Shown here: positions 10,886 to 22,843 of the stretch, piece after piece
How the letters are laid out: each line of letters begins with the position of its first letter
How positions within the stretch are numbered: position 1 is the stretch's first letter
Assembly (NCBI GenBank): GCA_002205965.3
Contig: NADL03000483.1
Location: 992,001-1,056,000 of the forward strand
DNA: 64,000 nt
Origin: Kappaphycus alvarezii
Lineage: Eukaryota; Rhodophyta; Florideophyceae; Gigartinales; Solieriaceae
Direction of reading: 5' to 3'
Notes under the pieces: model-generated
Databases searched by the model: none
What the model was told of the DNA's origin: nothing
Seen by the model: only the letters and a program-made list of their open reading frames with translations
Translations under genes and position numbers: made by a program

Positions 10886-11563
10886 TCATTCACCAAGAGT
10901 CCTAAAACCTGGCACTATAAAGAAAGCTCTCAAGTTGACAGTCGTCCACAGTTCGAAGTCTCTGATAAAGCGTGGCACCAGGAACATGAAATAATAGCAT
11001 TCGATGTCTCCGACATGTGAAATGCACAGTTCCGCATTTATATGGCACGATAACGTGCGGAAGATTGCTGTTCCATACGGCACGGCCGAGGACTTGTGCA
11101 ATTGCTTTGATAGTGAGCCTTGTCGAACAAAAACCGTCCGCTGCACTGAATCTCCACTAAAGGCCGGGGTTTTCCTTTTGCATATGACTTTATAGTTGTA
11201 CGTGACGTAAAAGCTGGCCCAGTTACGTGCCATCTCATCTGAAAATGGATTTGGTAACAGCTCCCTGTACACCTCTTCTTCCAAATAGATAGCGTCCATA
11301 CTGATTCCTTCGCAGGGCGCATGGATGGCATGGTTGAGCTCTATTTGGCAGAGCTCGCCATCTTCGAGAGGCGGGAATTGCACAAATGAGTTGGTCGACG
11401 CGGGCTGGGTCCTGCAGTTGCTGCTTCGAGACTTTTTCAATAAATAAGATGCAATTTGCATGCGAAGGCCTCTCTTTTGGGACTCAAGCACGCTCACATG
11501 CGCCATGACTTGCCCATAGTACTTTTTGTCCAATGCGAATGACATAAGTGCTCTCAATTTCAT
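10886..11563 (-). pseudogene. Helitron Rep remnant after the HUH region
   Basis: A continuous 225-residue minus-strand frame. Near its start, GQVMAHVSVLESQKRGLRMQ corresponds to the family's 'G.V.AHVHVIEFQKRGLPHAH', but both catalytic His of the HUH pair are gone (RMQ in place of H-A-H). Later, SAVPYGTAIFRTLSCHINAE corresponds to 'VVPYNP.L...Y..HINVE'. Long for a relic, but the catalytic site is lost. The family call is by motif only. Confidence 0.55.
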
Positions 11564-11784
11564 GTAAAATACTCTTCAAAATAGATCGGGTCGGTCTTGA
11601 GGCAGCTGTCCAGGACAGATTTATCTAAAGATCTCAGGCCATTGCGGTTTGCATTTCATCATGAGGAAGAAGCCCTGGTGTCCTACCTTGTTGGAGATGT
11701 CAATGGTGTCTTTCAGTTGCTTTCTTATGTATAGGTCACCCTCAATGTACGTCTAGGTAAGTATGAAGAGTCTTACCCCTCTCC

Positions 11785-12509
11785 TTACGTCAGTCTTGTC
11801 CTTCGTACGGCCCGGGTCGCCCAATTCACAAAGTTCACAAGTTCACTGTAGTCGGATGAAAAGAGACGCACTTGGTTTCCAAGTGCATAAATGAGCTTAT
11901 CTGCTTCATTATTTTCATATTGATTGACCAGGTATTGCTGCAACAGGCGACCGGCATTCAGAAGCGTACTGAACTCCGAGGGCCTTTGAAAGAGCTTCCG
12001 AGCGTAAAACATCTTTTGCGTGATCTTATTCCTTCTCCCACTCCTTCCATTCGGCGAAAGCTCAAAGTGTCACCAATTTCTTCCATCCTGAAACAGTATA
12101 ACATACTTAAACGATTCGTAAGAGCTGTAAGTTAAGGACATATTGTCGATCTGTTCTTTGGTGGTCGTGTTGAGATTCAATTGACGCCATAGCACAATAT
12201 CTCGCATCCCGATCTACTCATCTTCGCTTTCAGTGATTATTCTAGCTACTTCGGAACATATTGGACCATTTTAACGACCTCTGTGTGCATCTGAAGTACG
12301 CTTGTCTGTATTATAGTAATCAAATAAACCTCGGTAGCTTGCTCTGCTATTAACCATTCTGGTAAAGCCCGTAACTTCTGCTTGTATGGACTGACTCCTT
12401 GTACTATTTTTGTGCGGTCTCTCGGCAACTTGGTGTCAATTGGAGGGTTTTCGGTAGCTCTTTGTTGCGGCTGTTCATCATATTCTGTACATTGGATGTA
12501 GACAGACAA
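11785..12509 (-). pseudogene. Helitron-like N-terminal domain remnants
   Basis: Two minus-strand frames. 12246-12509 carries YIQCTEYDEQPQQRATE. 11785-12012 carries FSTLLNAGRLLQQYLVNQY and ADKLIYALGNQVRL, matching the family pattern 'LL..GRLFQQYLVD.Y...E..RL.Y...NQ..LR'. Frames are broken between the two. Confidence 0.6.
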
Positions 12510-13227
12510 AAAAACAGGCGCGAGTCCAGCAAGTGGTACTATAGAGCCGTGAGAGGGTGTGTCTGTGCTTTCAACAATTTCATCGGGATTAAATTAGACA
12601 ATTCAGGCCCTAGATTGACCCAGCAAACAGAAATAGAGCCCATAGAGAGATCTTTGCTAAGAGCACGGATTTTATTGCGGAACTAACGGTCTCTAGTCTC
12701 CGATCCTGTCGAAAGTTGGCGCAAGAGTGGTGGAGGGTCAGCCAAAGGTGAAAAAACACTTTCCGGCCCCACATCACTTTTAAATTTTCATATAAGCTGC
12801 ATAACTGTTGTAGTGGCGTCACTGGTTAAACTGACAAGCAACACACTTTCCGCAAGGCGAATTCATATCGCCATTGTATATGTTGTCATTTTTATCAAAT
12901 GTAAACACCCTCCTGCGCATTGTTGAAGACAATCGGCGTGCTTTTTGTATTTCTGCAGTCTCAACTTCTGTGTGAGTTGCCCTTTGTTCTACTGTGACTT
13001 CTCTTTTCCCTTCACGTCTTTCCTTCACGCTCTTTATCAAATTCAAACTCCCAGGTTTTCCTTTTAACTTCCCTATCTCTTTCATGTGCTGCTTTAATCT
13101 CTTCTGGACTTCTTTGTGCCCTCTGTGTATCATACGACTGCGTTCTTTGTTCCCCGTCGTCCCCAGTCTGTGCCAAATCTCTTTCTTCCCTTCTTGCCGG
13201 TCCACTTCGTTTATATATTGAGCTCAC

Positions 13228-16166
13228 TTTTTAGTGCTAGTATAGGCTCTCTTTGCTCCATCGTCATTCTCGCATTTATAGTAGCTGCTCTTTCGCAGTT
13301 GTGCCTTCTCTGCTCTACAGTCAGTGTTCTACGCCATCTCTCGATGCTTGCAGACTGATTTGAAGGTAGATCCGGTATTTCTATGCAGTCTCAAGGTGTG
13401 TATTGTGTCTTTGGCGCTATCTAGGGCTGATTCGAGATCCCTGCTTTTTCCAATGGAGATATATGAGTCCCCGATATGAGTTAGTTCAAAGCTAACGTAC
13501 TTTTTCGGCAGCTACTTTTTCGGCAGATAGAACGTCCGGAACGGAGGGGCACGCGGCGGGGGTTTTGGATCAGGCGATAGGAAAGGGGCGGAACCGATTT
13601 CCAAAATATTTTTATTTTCTTTTTACGCTGTAATCTTGAACCGCTTCGGCGACTGCCTTCCTGATCCTTTTCTTACCGTTTTATCATGAATGGCTTCAGC
13701 TTCGGTCTTCCTTATCCGTCTTCGCGCTTTTCGCTTCACTTGAATCGTAATCGCGTAGAAGTCGGGTGACAGTAATCTTTCTGTTCTTCAATGATACGCT
13801 TGGTTCCATTTTATTTTTTATTCGAAATCCAAGCACCAAGGGTACTAATGAGAAACGAATGGGCAGCACACAGACGGACAGACAGGCAAACTCTTGCTTT
13901 AGTTGCTCTGGTAGACTTGAAAGATCATTACTATAAGTATGTTTTGCACAGTCTACAGTATAATAGCCACTGATGTCCAAATAGGCTAATTTTTCTATTG
14001 TACAGTATACTGAACAAAATCTTCATTAGAAATATTAAAATAAATTTAACATTTCCACTACTGTATTTTGTTGATACGGGGTTCTGACAGATGTTCTTTC
14101 CAGCTTTGAGAAGCTAGCTTCTTCCTCATGCTACCGAGTTTCGATTTATTCGTATAGAAGAATGAGTGCATTTTTGAGATCGTTGGAGACCTTTTTTGGA
14201 GAACATAAAACACAAAGATCCATGTATTAATCACTATAAACCATAAAGTTTTAGTTGAAAGTAATTTTTTTGGGTCAAGTCGTGCGGCTGAGCCGAAAAG
14301 ACTTTCGGCGAGTCTCAAGAGTTGTGGAAATCGTCCGAGATGTATCACCCTAAGCATTCGGCGTCAAACTCTCCAACTGAATCTGAACAGGCTCATTGAC
14401 ATCATCAGACTCATGGAAGGTTTCGTCCGGTGATTCTCAAGCTGGACACGGAATGTTTTGCACAATGAGAACTTTCGTAGGGTTCCAGATAGACCATTCA
14501 ATCTTGTGAAAACAAGGTAAACCTGCACGCGCAAGTTGAATGAACATATTTTACACTGTTGTGTAGTGGTAGGGACCGGTAGACGTAGAGAATACCAGGA
14601 AACTGTAGCTATCTTCGATGAAGGGATCCACACGATCGGTGATGAAAAAGGAAGCACAGGAATGAGTTTTGTTCACTCTCGGTAACGGTCGTCCAGGACG
14701 AAGGTGGCAAAGGAATCCATAGCGAGGCGCCGGTGCATTAGAAGCCAAAGGGAAAAGGGATTACCCGTGAAAGAGTTATATTAAAAGGATAGAAAGTAAA
14801 GTTGGGGTAGAAGAGTAGGGTAAAGGGTGCTTCCCGTTTACTTAGGAACTAGGGTGGGGGAAGGGATATTAATACAAGTCCCACCCTAATCTGGTGGACC
14901 GATATGGGTGAACCTTATGATCCGGCCCCGTTGTGTCACGATATCGAGATCACTACTAAAAAACCTACCTAAATTACACCGTATTACTCTTTCAATCACC
15001 TACGGTTTTCAACCTAGTTGACATGCGGTTCATCCTCCTAAAAGTGCGTAGGCGTGGCGATACTTTTCATTTCCTCCTCGTCGGATGCTCGTGTAACTAC
15101 ACAACAGACACATAAAATTTGTGCAGTGCAAGTGCCCCTGCTTTTCATTCAGTCCTTTCAAACTCTGTGTTGATCGCAGAGGGCACAGTTTTACTAGGCA
15201 CCTTGACATGGCGTGTGCCCTGAAACATTCAGCAAATGTGCTACAAAACGATCAGAATTGATGAACCTTATGCGTCTTCGCCTTCAACCGACTGCAAGGA
15301 CCACCAAATCATGTCTTTCCTATTCATCGACGGCTTACTCTTCCTCTCTTACACGCCATCTGTGCCAAACACCGATGTGTACGAAGCATTTGCATGAACC
15401 AGCAGCTCTACTTATGTATCCAGTATATAGCATAAAGTCAGCAGTGAGCTGCACCTTGTTCAAACAATTCCGTAAGCTAAACATACTCTTGGATTCTTCT
15501 CTGGTTGTGTATCAGATAACTCTTCTTAAAAACGAGCCGAGCAGGAAAGGCGTTGACGCAGAGGGTCTTTATCACTTAAGACACAATTTACTGGTCCTAG
15601 GCAAGGTGAAACGTCGAGCTTCGAAACACAGCTGCCTCTTGTGCAGTGCCTTCAACACCACCATTATTCTTCGAATAAAACGATTTTATGGCTTTTTCAA
15701 AGAGCTTAAACGGATGGAACGGAAAGTTAGATTAGACGTGATGTAATAGTTTGCCATGTTCCAGAACTCCCGAAGACTTCTTAACATCTCCCTGTACTTG
15801 CGCTAAGCAGGAGATGACATCTCCCCATCTGCGGGTGGACCCATTTTAAAACATCGTCAGTAATCTAGCTCAGAGAGATCATGCATAACTCCCTCATGTT
15901 TTCCGTCAGTCTGATCACCACAGATTACATCACACATGTTTCCGACGCAACCATATAGAGCATGATCGATTTGTTAATGACGGTGGCTTTCTGCACAGCC
16001 CGCATTGGTTACTCCGCCAAGATTAAATTGTAGTACAATAGCGAACTCTGGACAAAGAAGAGGTAGAGCGGTAACACTGTACTCAAGAACGGTCACCTTG
16101 GGAGAGCGAAAGTGTACAGTACAGTCCCGTCGCGTACCATACGTTACTGTACTGTAGCGCGGTATT
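13228..16166. other. No recognised gene; scattered frames and TACTGTA repeats
   Basis: I found no family here. The longest frame (15213-15746, plus, 177 residues) is Leu/Ser/Arg-rich without domains and is probably chance. Minus-strand frames at 14058-14748 look like pieces of one decayed gene but match nothing I know. A short direct repeat of CTACTTTTTCGGCAG-like sequence lies near 13495-13530. TACAGTA/TACTGTA palindromic words cluster at 16110-16160, just before element B. Confidence 0.45.
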
Positions 16167-16874
16167 TGTGGAGGAACGAATAGTGCCAACCAGTAGTCGT
16201 TATATTTCTTACCATCTTCCAGCTGTTTCTTCGAAGTCGGATACCATACCTTTTCCTTTCTATGGTATCCTATACTGAGTCTGCTCTATTACATATAAAA
16301 GGCGCAAGAAACCGTCGGTATCTATTCACTGGCTCGCAACTGTTGTTTTGAAGCAGTACAAAGTCGGACCTACCCAGTTCATGCACTACTGGGCCGGCCC
16401 TACCTATCGTAGACACACGACACTCGATAGGCAACAGTCGTTGCCTATTCTACCGGCCCCGACTGTTGCTCCGAAGGCGAATCACAGCTCGGACCTATTT
16501 AGTGTATACTACACTGGGCCAGCTCTACCTAACATAGATGCACGTCCGCTGATAACCAACAGTCGTTGTCCATCCTACCGGCCCCGACTGTTGCGCCGAA
16601 GGGCAAATCCATGACTCGGACCTATCCGCACTACCGCATACTGGGCCAACTCTAGTTACACATATTTTTCTGCAATACCCGATTGCATATTCGGTATTCA
16701 TAGCTTGACTAAGCTTTTATGGAAGGGTTGTTTACAAATTAGTATTTAAGATAGCTATCTCTGCTAGACTAGCCATCCTCTCTCAACAAAAAAAACCAAT
16801 CAATCAACTCATCAACCAAACCTCAACTAATCAACAAATCAACAAGTGTCAGACGTAAATACGTTCTACCCACA
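16167..16874 (+). repeat. 5' LTR of element B
   Basis: TGTGGAGGAACGAATAG... to ...TTCTACCCACA; repeated at 22128-22838. It contains an internal tandem repeat (16363-16665) and ends near an A-rich run followed by CAATCAATCAACTCATC-type sequence. Confidence 0.95.
16363..16665 (+). repeat. Tandem repeat with stem-loops inside LTR B
   Basis: About 2.4 imperfect copies of a 125-127-bp unit beginning [GC]TCGGACCTA (starts at 16363, 16488 and 16615). Each of the two full units holds an inverted repeat of 9-10 bp, (G)CAACAGTCG and CGACTGTTG(C), around a loop of about 20 nt that ends in CTACCGGCCC. The same block recurs in the 3' LTR. Confidence 0.85.
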
Positions 16875-16933
16875 TTCGCGAATAAGGCTAGACGTGAAAA
16901 CGTCCTCAAGCTCGTTATTCGGATCTTACCCAA

Positions 16934-18302
16934 ATGGCAGATCAACCCTAGGATCCTTCGAATCCAATCCGGTTTATCAACTGGGAACGTGTTGAACCTG
17001 ACAACACCTTACAACAACATATTGTTCGCTTCTTCCGAACATTCGATGATTTCAATCCTCAAGCTCGTGGAGAAGACCTCGGACGCTACTCAAGGAAGAG
17101 TTCTCTATATGGGATCTCACCAGGGCGGAAATTCTTCCCAACAGTAACATATACAATTGCATAAGAGTGTTTATGGAAGACCGCGGCCTTCGTCCCCCAA
17201 GCCAACATTTGAATTCCAATCTTCTATGCATGCGCATCGTCAGTGTGATATGGCCGGAACGGGAATTCCACAATGACATAAGCGAGGCATACCACAGGTA
17301 CCACAACTTAAAACAAGGAAGGCTACAACTGGAAGTCAACACTCCTCCTCCTAGGAATCTGCAAACCCCTCACCGAGAAGGTAGCAATCACCAACCGGTA
17401 AATCGCCATCTACATTTCGACCAAGAGAATGGAAACGGGGCCAGCAAAATTTATGCTTTCTATAGTCGAGACTCCTCGAAGTTTGGTGGGACTTCAAGGG
17501 AAAACATCATCATGGCTTTGACCCAATTCGACCATCTCTGCAACGTCAACAACATCCAGCAGAGCCAACGTATCTCTCTTATCCACAATATGTTCCGAAA
17601 TGAAGCATTGCGTTTCTACTACTCCTCTTTGCGTAACATGTAAAGCTGGGATCAAATAGTACATGCATTGCAGCAACGCTATTGCAGCACAACTCTATGC
17701 AGTCCATAGAAGACGAGGTGTCACTGCTCAACATCAATAACTTCATGATAGATTCTGCTAACGAAGGCGAAGCACTCCAGAAACTCGCAAGAAAAATTGA
17801 GGATCTTGTTCCCCAGTGCTCACCTGGTCGTAATTCGGAAGAATACCAAAAACTTGTGCTCTATCTTTCAGTGCGGATGAAACCATGGGCCGCTGCCCCC
17901 ATTAACAGCATGAATAATTAAGGAAGCGATTTTAAAACGTTTCTCGACGCTTTGGACAGAGCGGAACACAACGCCCGTATCTGTGCAACCTACAACCAGC
18001 CCATTTCACTACCTTCAAACGCTTTGTCTATCACAAATACTCCTCACAGATCACAGGAGCTATCTAGACAAGTACCGCCTCTCAAGTCACCATCGCAACC
18101 CCAACTGTTCATGCCACACTCCCAATACAGAGCACCACAAGAATCTTTTCAACCAGAATCTGTTGAAGTTGCTTCCTTAAGCCCAGAAAACGGATGCTAT
18201 CGCCTCAGCCAAACTAATGGAGCAGCCAACTGGTTCCAATTAAGCGCGCTATGGAAGGGATCCACATGCTCGTCACCGCAAGCACATTACCTCTTCCTCT
18301 GA
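16934..18302 (+). pseudogene. Element B gag
   Basis: The likely start is ATG at 16934 (MADQP), stopped at once by TAG at 16949. After a frame change near 17095 the sequence reads through FMEDRGLRPPSQHLNSN and WPEREFHNDISEAYHRY to a TAA at 17641. It resumes one frame over with SIEDEVSLLNINNFM, has a TAA at 17919, and continues with FKTFLDALDRAEHNARI. The overall layout fits a retrotransposon gag capsid. A zinc knuckle seems decayed near 18305 (KCFNW). No single protein can be made. Confidence 0.8.
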
Positions 18303-18481
18303 CGCAAAATGCTTCAATTGGAAGTACCGACAACGTTGAACGTCGATGTACTCAACCACGACGCTGATCGCATCGTCAAGAATCGAATTTAATTTATGCT
18401 GCGCAACAAGACAACTAAGCAAGTATTTATTTTGAAAAGATTTTATCGGAACAATCTGAGCACATTAATTTCCTTTCAAGG

Positions 18482-19639
18482 ATGCTTTTTGATATCGTGA
18501 AAGATCCTGATGGTTTCACTAAGCCATCAAATGGTAATAAGGCAGATGAAAATGCGTATCTTGAGGAGTCACTACAAGAAACTGACGATAAGGACTCCGT
18601 TGTGGATTCGGAACAAGTGCCAGATCCCCAGTATATTCTGTTCACTCAAGCTTCCCCCACACCACCTTCGCAAACGTCGCCTCACACATCACCAATTGCA
18701 TTTTCTAAAGATGAAATCAACTCTAGCATCTTTAAATCTCCGATACTTGAGAACCCACCCTCGACGAAATATTTTGATTCGGTTACTAATGAAGACAATA
18801 CATCAAGTAACGATTCAAGTCGCTTCAATTTATCACACATCAATAGCTTCAGTTCATCTGTAACCTCCAGTAGGTTCATTTCACCTGCATTTATCGCTAA
18901 CGCATTACCGCAGGATGATTCATCGTACTCACCCCCGTCTATTTGGATAAGGAATATAATGCAAGTGCCGTCACCCGAGTATGCGGCAAAGGGGAAACGA
19001 ACACGGAATGATTTACGTTCTTATCATGTCGATCACCGCCTCTGTCATGATATTCATTTATCCTCATCCCATGGCAACCGAAATGTCATTAATATCAAGT
19101 ACTGTGACACTCATTTCTCTAACACACCTAAACCGTTCATTGGTGCGTGTCTTGATATCGGCGCACAACGCTCATGTATCGGAATGGCACAAGCTAAGGC
19201 GTTATACCGTCAGATGAAAAAGAAGATGAAGCTATCTTCGTCCGACTATAGCTTCAAGTTCGGCGATAGCATCTATGCTAGCCTAGGAACTGTTAATATA
19301 CGTATACCGACTCCAGACGGCGCCTTCCTCGAATTGGACGTTGATGTTGTCGATTCTGATATCCCGTTTTTACTTGGACTGGATATCATGGACAAACAAC
19401 GGCTTGTAGCTGACAATGTGGAAAATGTGTTGCATAGCCGTCAGTACGGCTGGAAACTACCAATAATCCGAAAATTCAACCATCTATACGTTGATTGGAA
19501 CATCAAGGATACTTTATTCACACGGGCGGAGCTAAGTCGATTACACAGACATTACTGGCACCCTCGGCTTCAAAACTATACAATCTCCTTAAGCGCATAC
19601 GTCCCGTGGACACATCCCCCGAGACTCTCGCAGTGTTAA
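18482..19639 (+). CDS. Element B protease segment (385-residue frame)
   Basis: The first 190 residues are Ser/Pro/Asp-rich spacer. The protease core follows: IGACLDIGAQRSCIGMAQA with D-I-G in place of the usual D-S/T-G, then FLLGLDIMDKQRLVADN, matching the hydrophobic-Gly-Leu/Asp flap region of retropepsins. The end reads into the zinc-binding start of integrase (LSRLHRHYWHP), after which the frame runs off. It would process the polyprotein. The open frame is long and may still be translated, but upstream gag is broken. Confidence 0.7.
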   Translation: MLFDIVKDPDGFTKPSNGNKADENAYLEESLQETDDKDSVVDSEQVPDPQYILFTQASPTPPSQTSPHTSPIAFSKDEINSSIFKSPILENPPSTKYFDSVTNEDNTSSNDSSRFNLSHINSFSSSVTSSRFISPAFIANALPQDDSSYSPPSIWIRNIMQVPSPEYAAKGKRTRNDLRSYHVDHRLCHDIHLSSSHGNRNVINIKYCDTHFSNTPKPFIGACLDIGAQRSCIGMAQAKALYRQMKKKMKLSSSDYSFKFGDSIYASLGTVNIRIPTPDGAFLELDVDVVDSDIPFLLGLDIMDKQRLVADNVENVLHSRQYGWKLPIIRKFNHLYVDWNIKDTLFTRAELSRLHRHYWHPRLQNYTISLSAYVPWTHPPRLSQC

Positions 19640-20223
19640 AGCAGATCAGCAAGGCTTGCCAAACTTGCCAACGCTATAACAAAGGGCCGCATCGTTTCCG
19701 GTCAGTTTTCCTCCATCTTATTGTGTATTCAATCATGAAATTTCTCTTGACCTCGTCTAGCTACAGGGACGCCCAGCACTTCACGTCGTTGAACTCCACA
19801 CCCATTTCTCTTCTGCTATATTCCTACCCGATAAGACTACCCAAGCAGTTGGAATGCTTTTATTGTCTGCTGGGCTTCAACATACGTGGGTACCCGGACA
19901 AAATGCGCGTGGATCAAGATAGTATTTTTACTGGCAAGGCATTCGAGACACTCGCGAAGTCCGCTGGTATTCAGTTGAAGATCTCTGGCGTCCACTCTCA
20001 CAATGCGTTGGGAAACGGTGAGCGCTACCATGAGCCCCTGCGAAGGATCTCAACAATATCACAGAAGATGTCCCGGTGTTGACACGGCAATTGCACTCCA
20101 GCTGAGTATCAAGGCCATGAATGATACCATCGGACCTGATGGGCTAGTTCCATCTCTATTGGTTTTTGGAACAATTCCTAGGTTTGATCCACACTCGACA
20201 CCTTTACTCATCATGCTGACCGC
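19495..20223 (+). pseudogene. Element B integrase
   Basis: After the HRHYWHP half of the zinc site in the previous frame, this frame gives RIRPVDTSPETLAVLKQISK and ACQTCQRYNKGPHRF (the Cys pair). The core carries MRVDQDSIFTGKAFETLAKS with the second Asp, and NALGNGERYHEPLRRI with the Glu. The frame breaks near 20080. It would insert cDNA; here it is non-functional as a single chain. Confidence 0.78.
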
Positions 20224-22052
20224 ATGCGAGCTATGGACCTAGCAAGAATTGAAATGGCGGACATCAGTGCAGAGCTCAGCCTCCAACGGGCATTTCGAGA
20301 GCGTGTCCCACCTGCCGCTGACTTTATAGTACACGCTGGAGATCATGTATATGTATGGCAAGAGAATTCAAGGATTTGGAAGGGACCTTACGAGGTAACA
20401 AAGGTGCAAAGCAAACAAGTCTGGGTTCAGAGACCGGATCGAGAGGCGAAATATAATATATCGAATATCATGCCAGCTTCCAAGGCAGATGGAAACTCAT
20501 TGTTGCACCAGATCAACTACTCAACATCTTTCTTGGCCAATTCATCACCTCCTCTCCGCGTATATCTTACGGAAGTTCTTGAACCAACTGATCCTCGAAA
20601 GTCTGACCCCCGCTTTGCCGAAGCAAGGGCAAAAGAAATACGTGGCCTCCTAGACCGGAACATATTCGAGGTTTTACTGTGCGAGGAGCTACCGAAGGAT
20701 GCCAACATATTGGGCGGGCGGTTTGTGCTAAGCATCAAGCATAAGGGCACAAAAGAAGAGCTATACAAAGCATGTTATGTTGTACAAGGTTTCAAGGACA
20801 AGGAATTACACAAACTGGTTCATCCGGCGACAATGCTTCGACACAGCTCTGTTCGTTTGATCATAGCCCTAGCATCTATATTTGGCTTTCGTATTTGGTC
20901 GCAAGATGTGACACAAGCGTACCTACAGTCTGCAGGCGAATTATTGCGGGATGTTTATGTCAAACCACCAGAAGAACTGCAGCTCGACAAAAACCACCTA
21001 CTGAAACTTCTCAAGCCGCTCTATGGATTGACTGATGCGGGAGACTACTGGGACGCCACAATTACGTCTCATCTTCGCAATGAACTCCAGATGAATCAGT
21101 ATTCAATCGACATCCGTTTGTTTTTTAATCTCCTAGACGGCAAACTAGCAGGCCTGTCCGGGTACTACGTCGATGATAGCTTCCATGTGGGTACAGAAGA
21201 CTTTCTGATCCACACAAAGCAGACGGAAGAAAGGTTTGAGTCTAAACCAAGAGAGATGGATAATTTTAAATTTGCTGGAATGCAAGTATCGACTACCTCC
21301 GGCGGTATTTGCTTGTCTCAAACCGAATATCTACGCAGAATCAAGCCGCTACCACTAGACGCTTCACTGATGGAATATCGCTCGCTACGCCAACGACTCC
21401 AATGGCTCACGCACACCCGACCTGACATCGCTTGTGCTGTAAACAAGGCTTCTCAGGTAACCGACAATTCCTTCGGTCCTCCGGCAATCACCTTTATTAA
21501 TCGCATCGTACGGCAAGGATACAAGTATCCCTATCGTGGAATTCTACAACGAGCATTGGATCAATCCTCCCTTTATCTACGAGTCTACAGCGACGGCAGC
21601 TTTGCCGATAACGCCGACCTATCAACTCAACTTGGATTTCTTATTTTATTGTGCGACAAACACGACCAGTGCAACATCTTACACTTTAGTACACACAAGT
21701 CTCGAAGGGTGGTCGGATCCGTTCTAGGTGGAGAAACGTTTGCTTTTGCAGACCCAATGGATTACACTCTCGCAATCAAAAGCGATATCGACAAAATTCT
21801 CAACCGGAACGTTCCCGTCCGTATGTTTACTGATTCAAAATCTCTCTTCGATTGATTATCAAAAATACCATCACTACAGAGAAACGGTTGATGGTGGACA
21901 TTAGCTCAGTCCGAGAAGCCTACGAAGAAATGAAAATCAGTGATGTGGCATGGATTCGAAGCGAGTTCAACCCTGCTGATTCTCTAACAAAGGTGAAGGA
22001 GAACTCAGTTCTCAATAGAATCATCGATGAAGGGATATGCAAGCACCCATAG
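20224..22052 (+). pseudogene. Element B reverse transcriptase / RNase H
   Basis: A 543-residue open frame holds RT motifs SQDVTQAYLQSAGELL, LLKPLYGLTDAGDYWDA and the catalytic YYVDDSFHVG, followed by the connection region LQWLTHTRPDIACAVNKASQ and RNase H (YSDGSFADN, FTDSKSLFD). A one-base frame change at 21853 separates the last RNase H part (VDISSVREAYEEMKISDVAW with FNPADSLTK). Apart from that break the RT is complete, which agrees with the recent insertion shown by the LTRs. Confidence 0.85.
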
Positions 22053-22118
22053 AACAATGGGTTATTCGCCGCGGAGTCTCTTTCGTCGGCTAAGATCGCA
22101 GTCCAGTCTTCCTTCGAG

Positions 22119-22127
22119 AAGGGGGAC
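22119..22127 (+). promoter_or_regulatory. Polypurine tract of element B
   Basis: AAGGGGGAC just before the 3' LTR; the purine run precedes the LTR as expected for plus-strand priming. Confidence 0.7.
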
Positions 22128-22838
22128 TGTGGAGGAACGAATAGTGCCAACCAGTAGTCGTTATATTTCTTACCATCTTCCAGCTGTTTCTTCGAAGTCG
22201 GATACCATACCTTTTCCTTTCTATGGTATCCTATACTGAGTCTGCTCTATTACATATAAAAGGCGCAAGAAACCGTCGGTATCTATTCACTGGCTCGCAA
22301 CTGTTGTTTTGAAGCAGTACAAAGTCGGACCTACCCAGTTCATGCACTACTGGGCCGGCCCTACCTATCGTAGACACACGACACTCGATAGGGCAACAGT
22401 CGTTGCCTATTCTACCGGCCCCGACTGTTGCTCCGAAGGCGAATCACAGCTCGGACCTATTTAGTGTATACTACACTGGGCCAGCTCTACCTAACATAGA
22501 TGCACGTCCGCTGATAACCAACAGTCGTTGTCCATCCTACCGGCCCCGACTGTTGCGCCGAAGGGCAAATCCATGACTCGGACCTATCCGCACTACCGCA
22601 TACTGGGCCAACTCTAGTTACACATATTTTTCTGCAATACCCGATTGCATATTCGGTATTCATAGCTTGACTAAGCTTTTATGGAAGGGTTGTTTACAAA
22701 TTAGTATTTAAGATAGCTATCTCTGCTAGACTAGCCATCCTCTCTCAACAAAAAAAAAACCAATCAATCAACTCATCAACCAAACCTCAACTAATCAACA
22801 AATCAACAAGTGTCAGACGTAAATACGTTCTATCCACA
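22128..22838 (+). repeat. 3' LTR of element B
   Basis: Copy of 16167-16874 with one extra G, two extra A in the A-run and one C/T change six bases before the end. It is followed by the target duplicate GTATT. Confidence 0.95.
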
Positions 22839-22843
22839 GTATT

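Larger units (their letters stand above)
10886..13227 (-). mobile_element. Helitron relic (N-terminal Rep part)
   Basis: Four minus-strand blocks follow the order of a Helitron Rep-helicase N-terminus. A charged leader ends in a cysteine motif CGKCVACQF (about 12819-13227). VYIQCTEYDEQPQQR...GVSPYKQ (12246-12509) resembles the block before the Helitron-like N domain. RPSEFSTLLNAGRLLQQYL with VNQYENNEADKL (11785-12012) is the most typical block. QVMAHVSVLESQKRGL and CHINAELCISHVGDIECYYF (10886-11563) resemble the region after the HUH motif. No helicase part, 5' TC end or 3' hairpin with CTRR was found. Helitrons move by rolling-circle replication; this one cannot. Confidence 0.6.
16167..22838 (+). 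mobile_element. Copia-type LTR retrotransposon B, recent insertion
   Basis: Identical LTRs, apart from one substitution and two homopolymer differences, of 708 and 711 bp begin TGTGG and end CCACA. A perfect 5-bp target duplication GTATT flanks the element (16162-16166 and 22839-22843). Inside are gag, an aspartic protease, a Copia-order integrase, RT with YVDD and an RNase H remnant. The near-identity of the LTRs means insertion was very recent, yet gag, integrase and the RT/RNase H junction are frame-broken. No clear tRNA primer site was recognised after the 5' LTR (TTCGCGAATAAGG). Confidence 0.95.

Noticed and set aside
15213-15746. 177-residue plus-strand ORF as a gene
   Set aside because: No domain, no conservation-like pattern, and it lies in a stretch of decayed sequence; length alone is not enough.
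16363-16665. CRISPR-like repeat
   Set aside because: Only two and a half long units with similar 'spacers', duplicated in both LTRs: an LTR-internal tandem repeat in a eukaryote.
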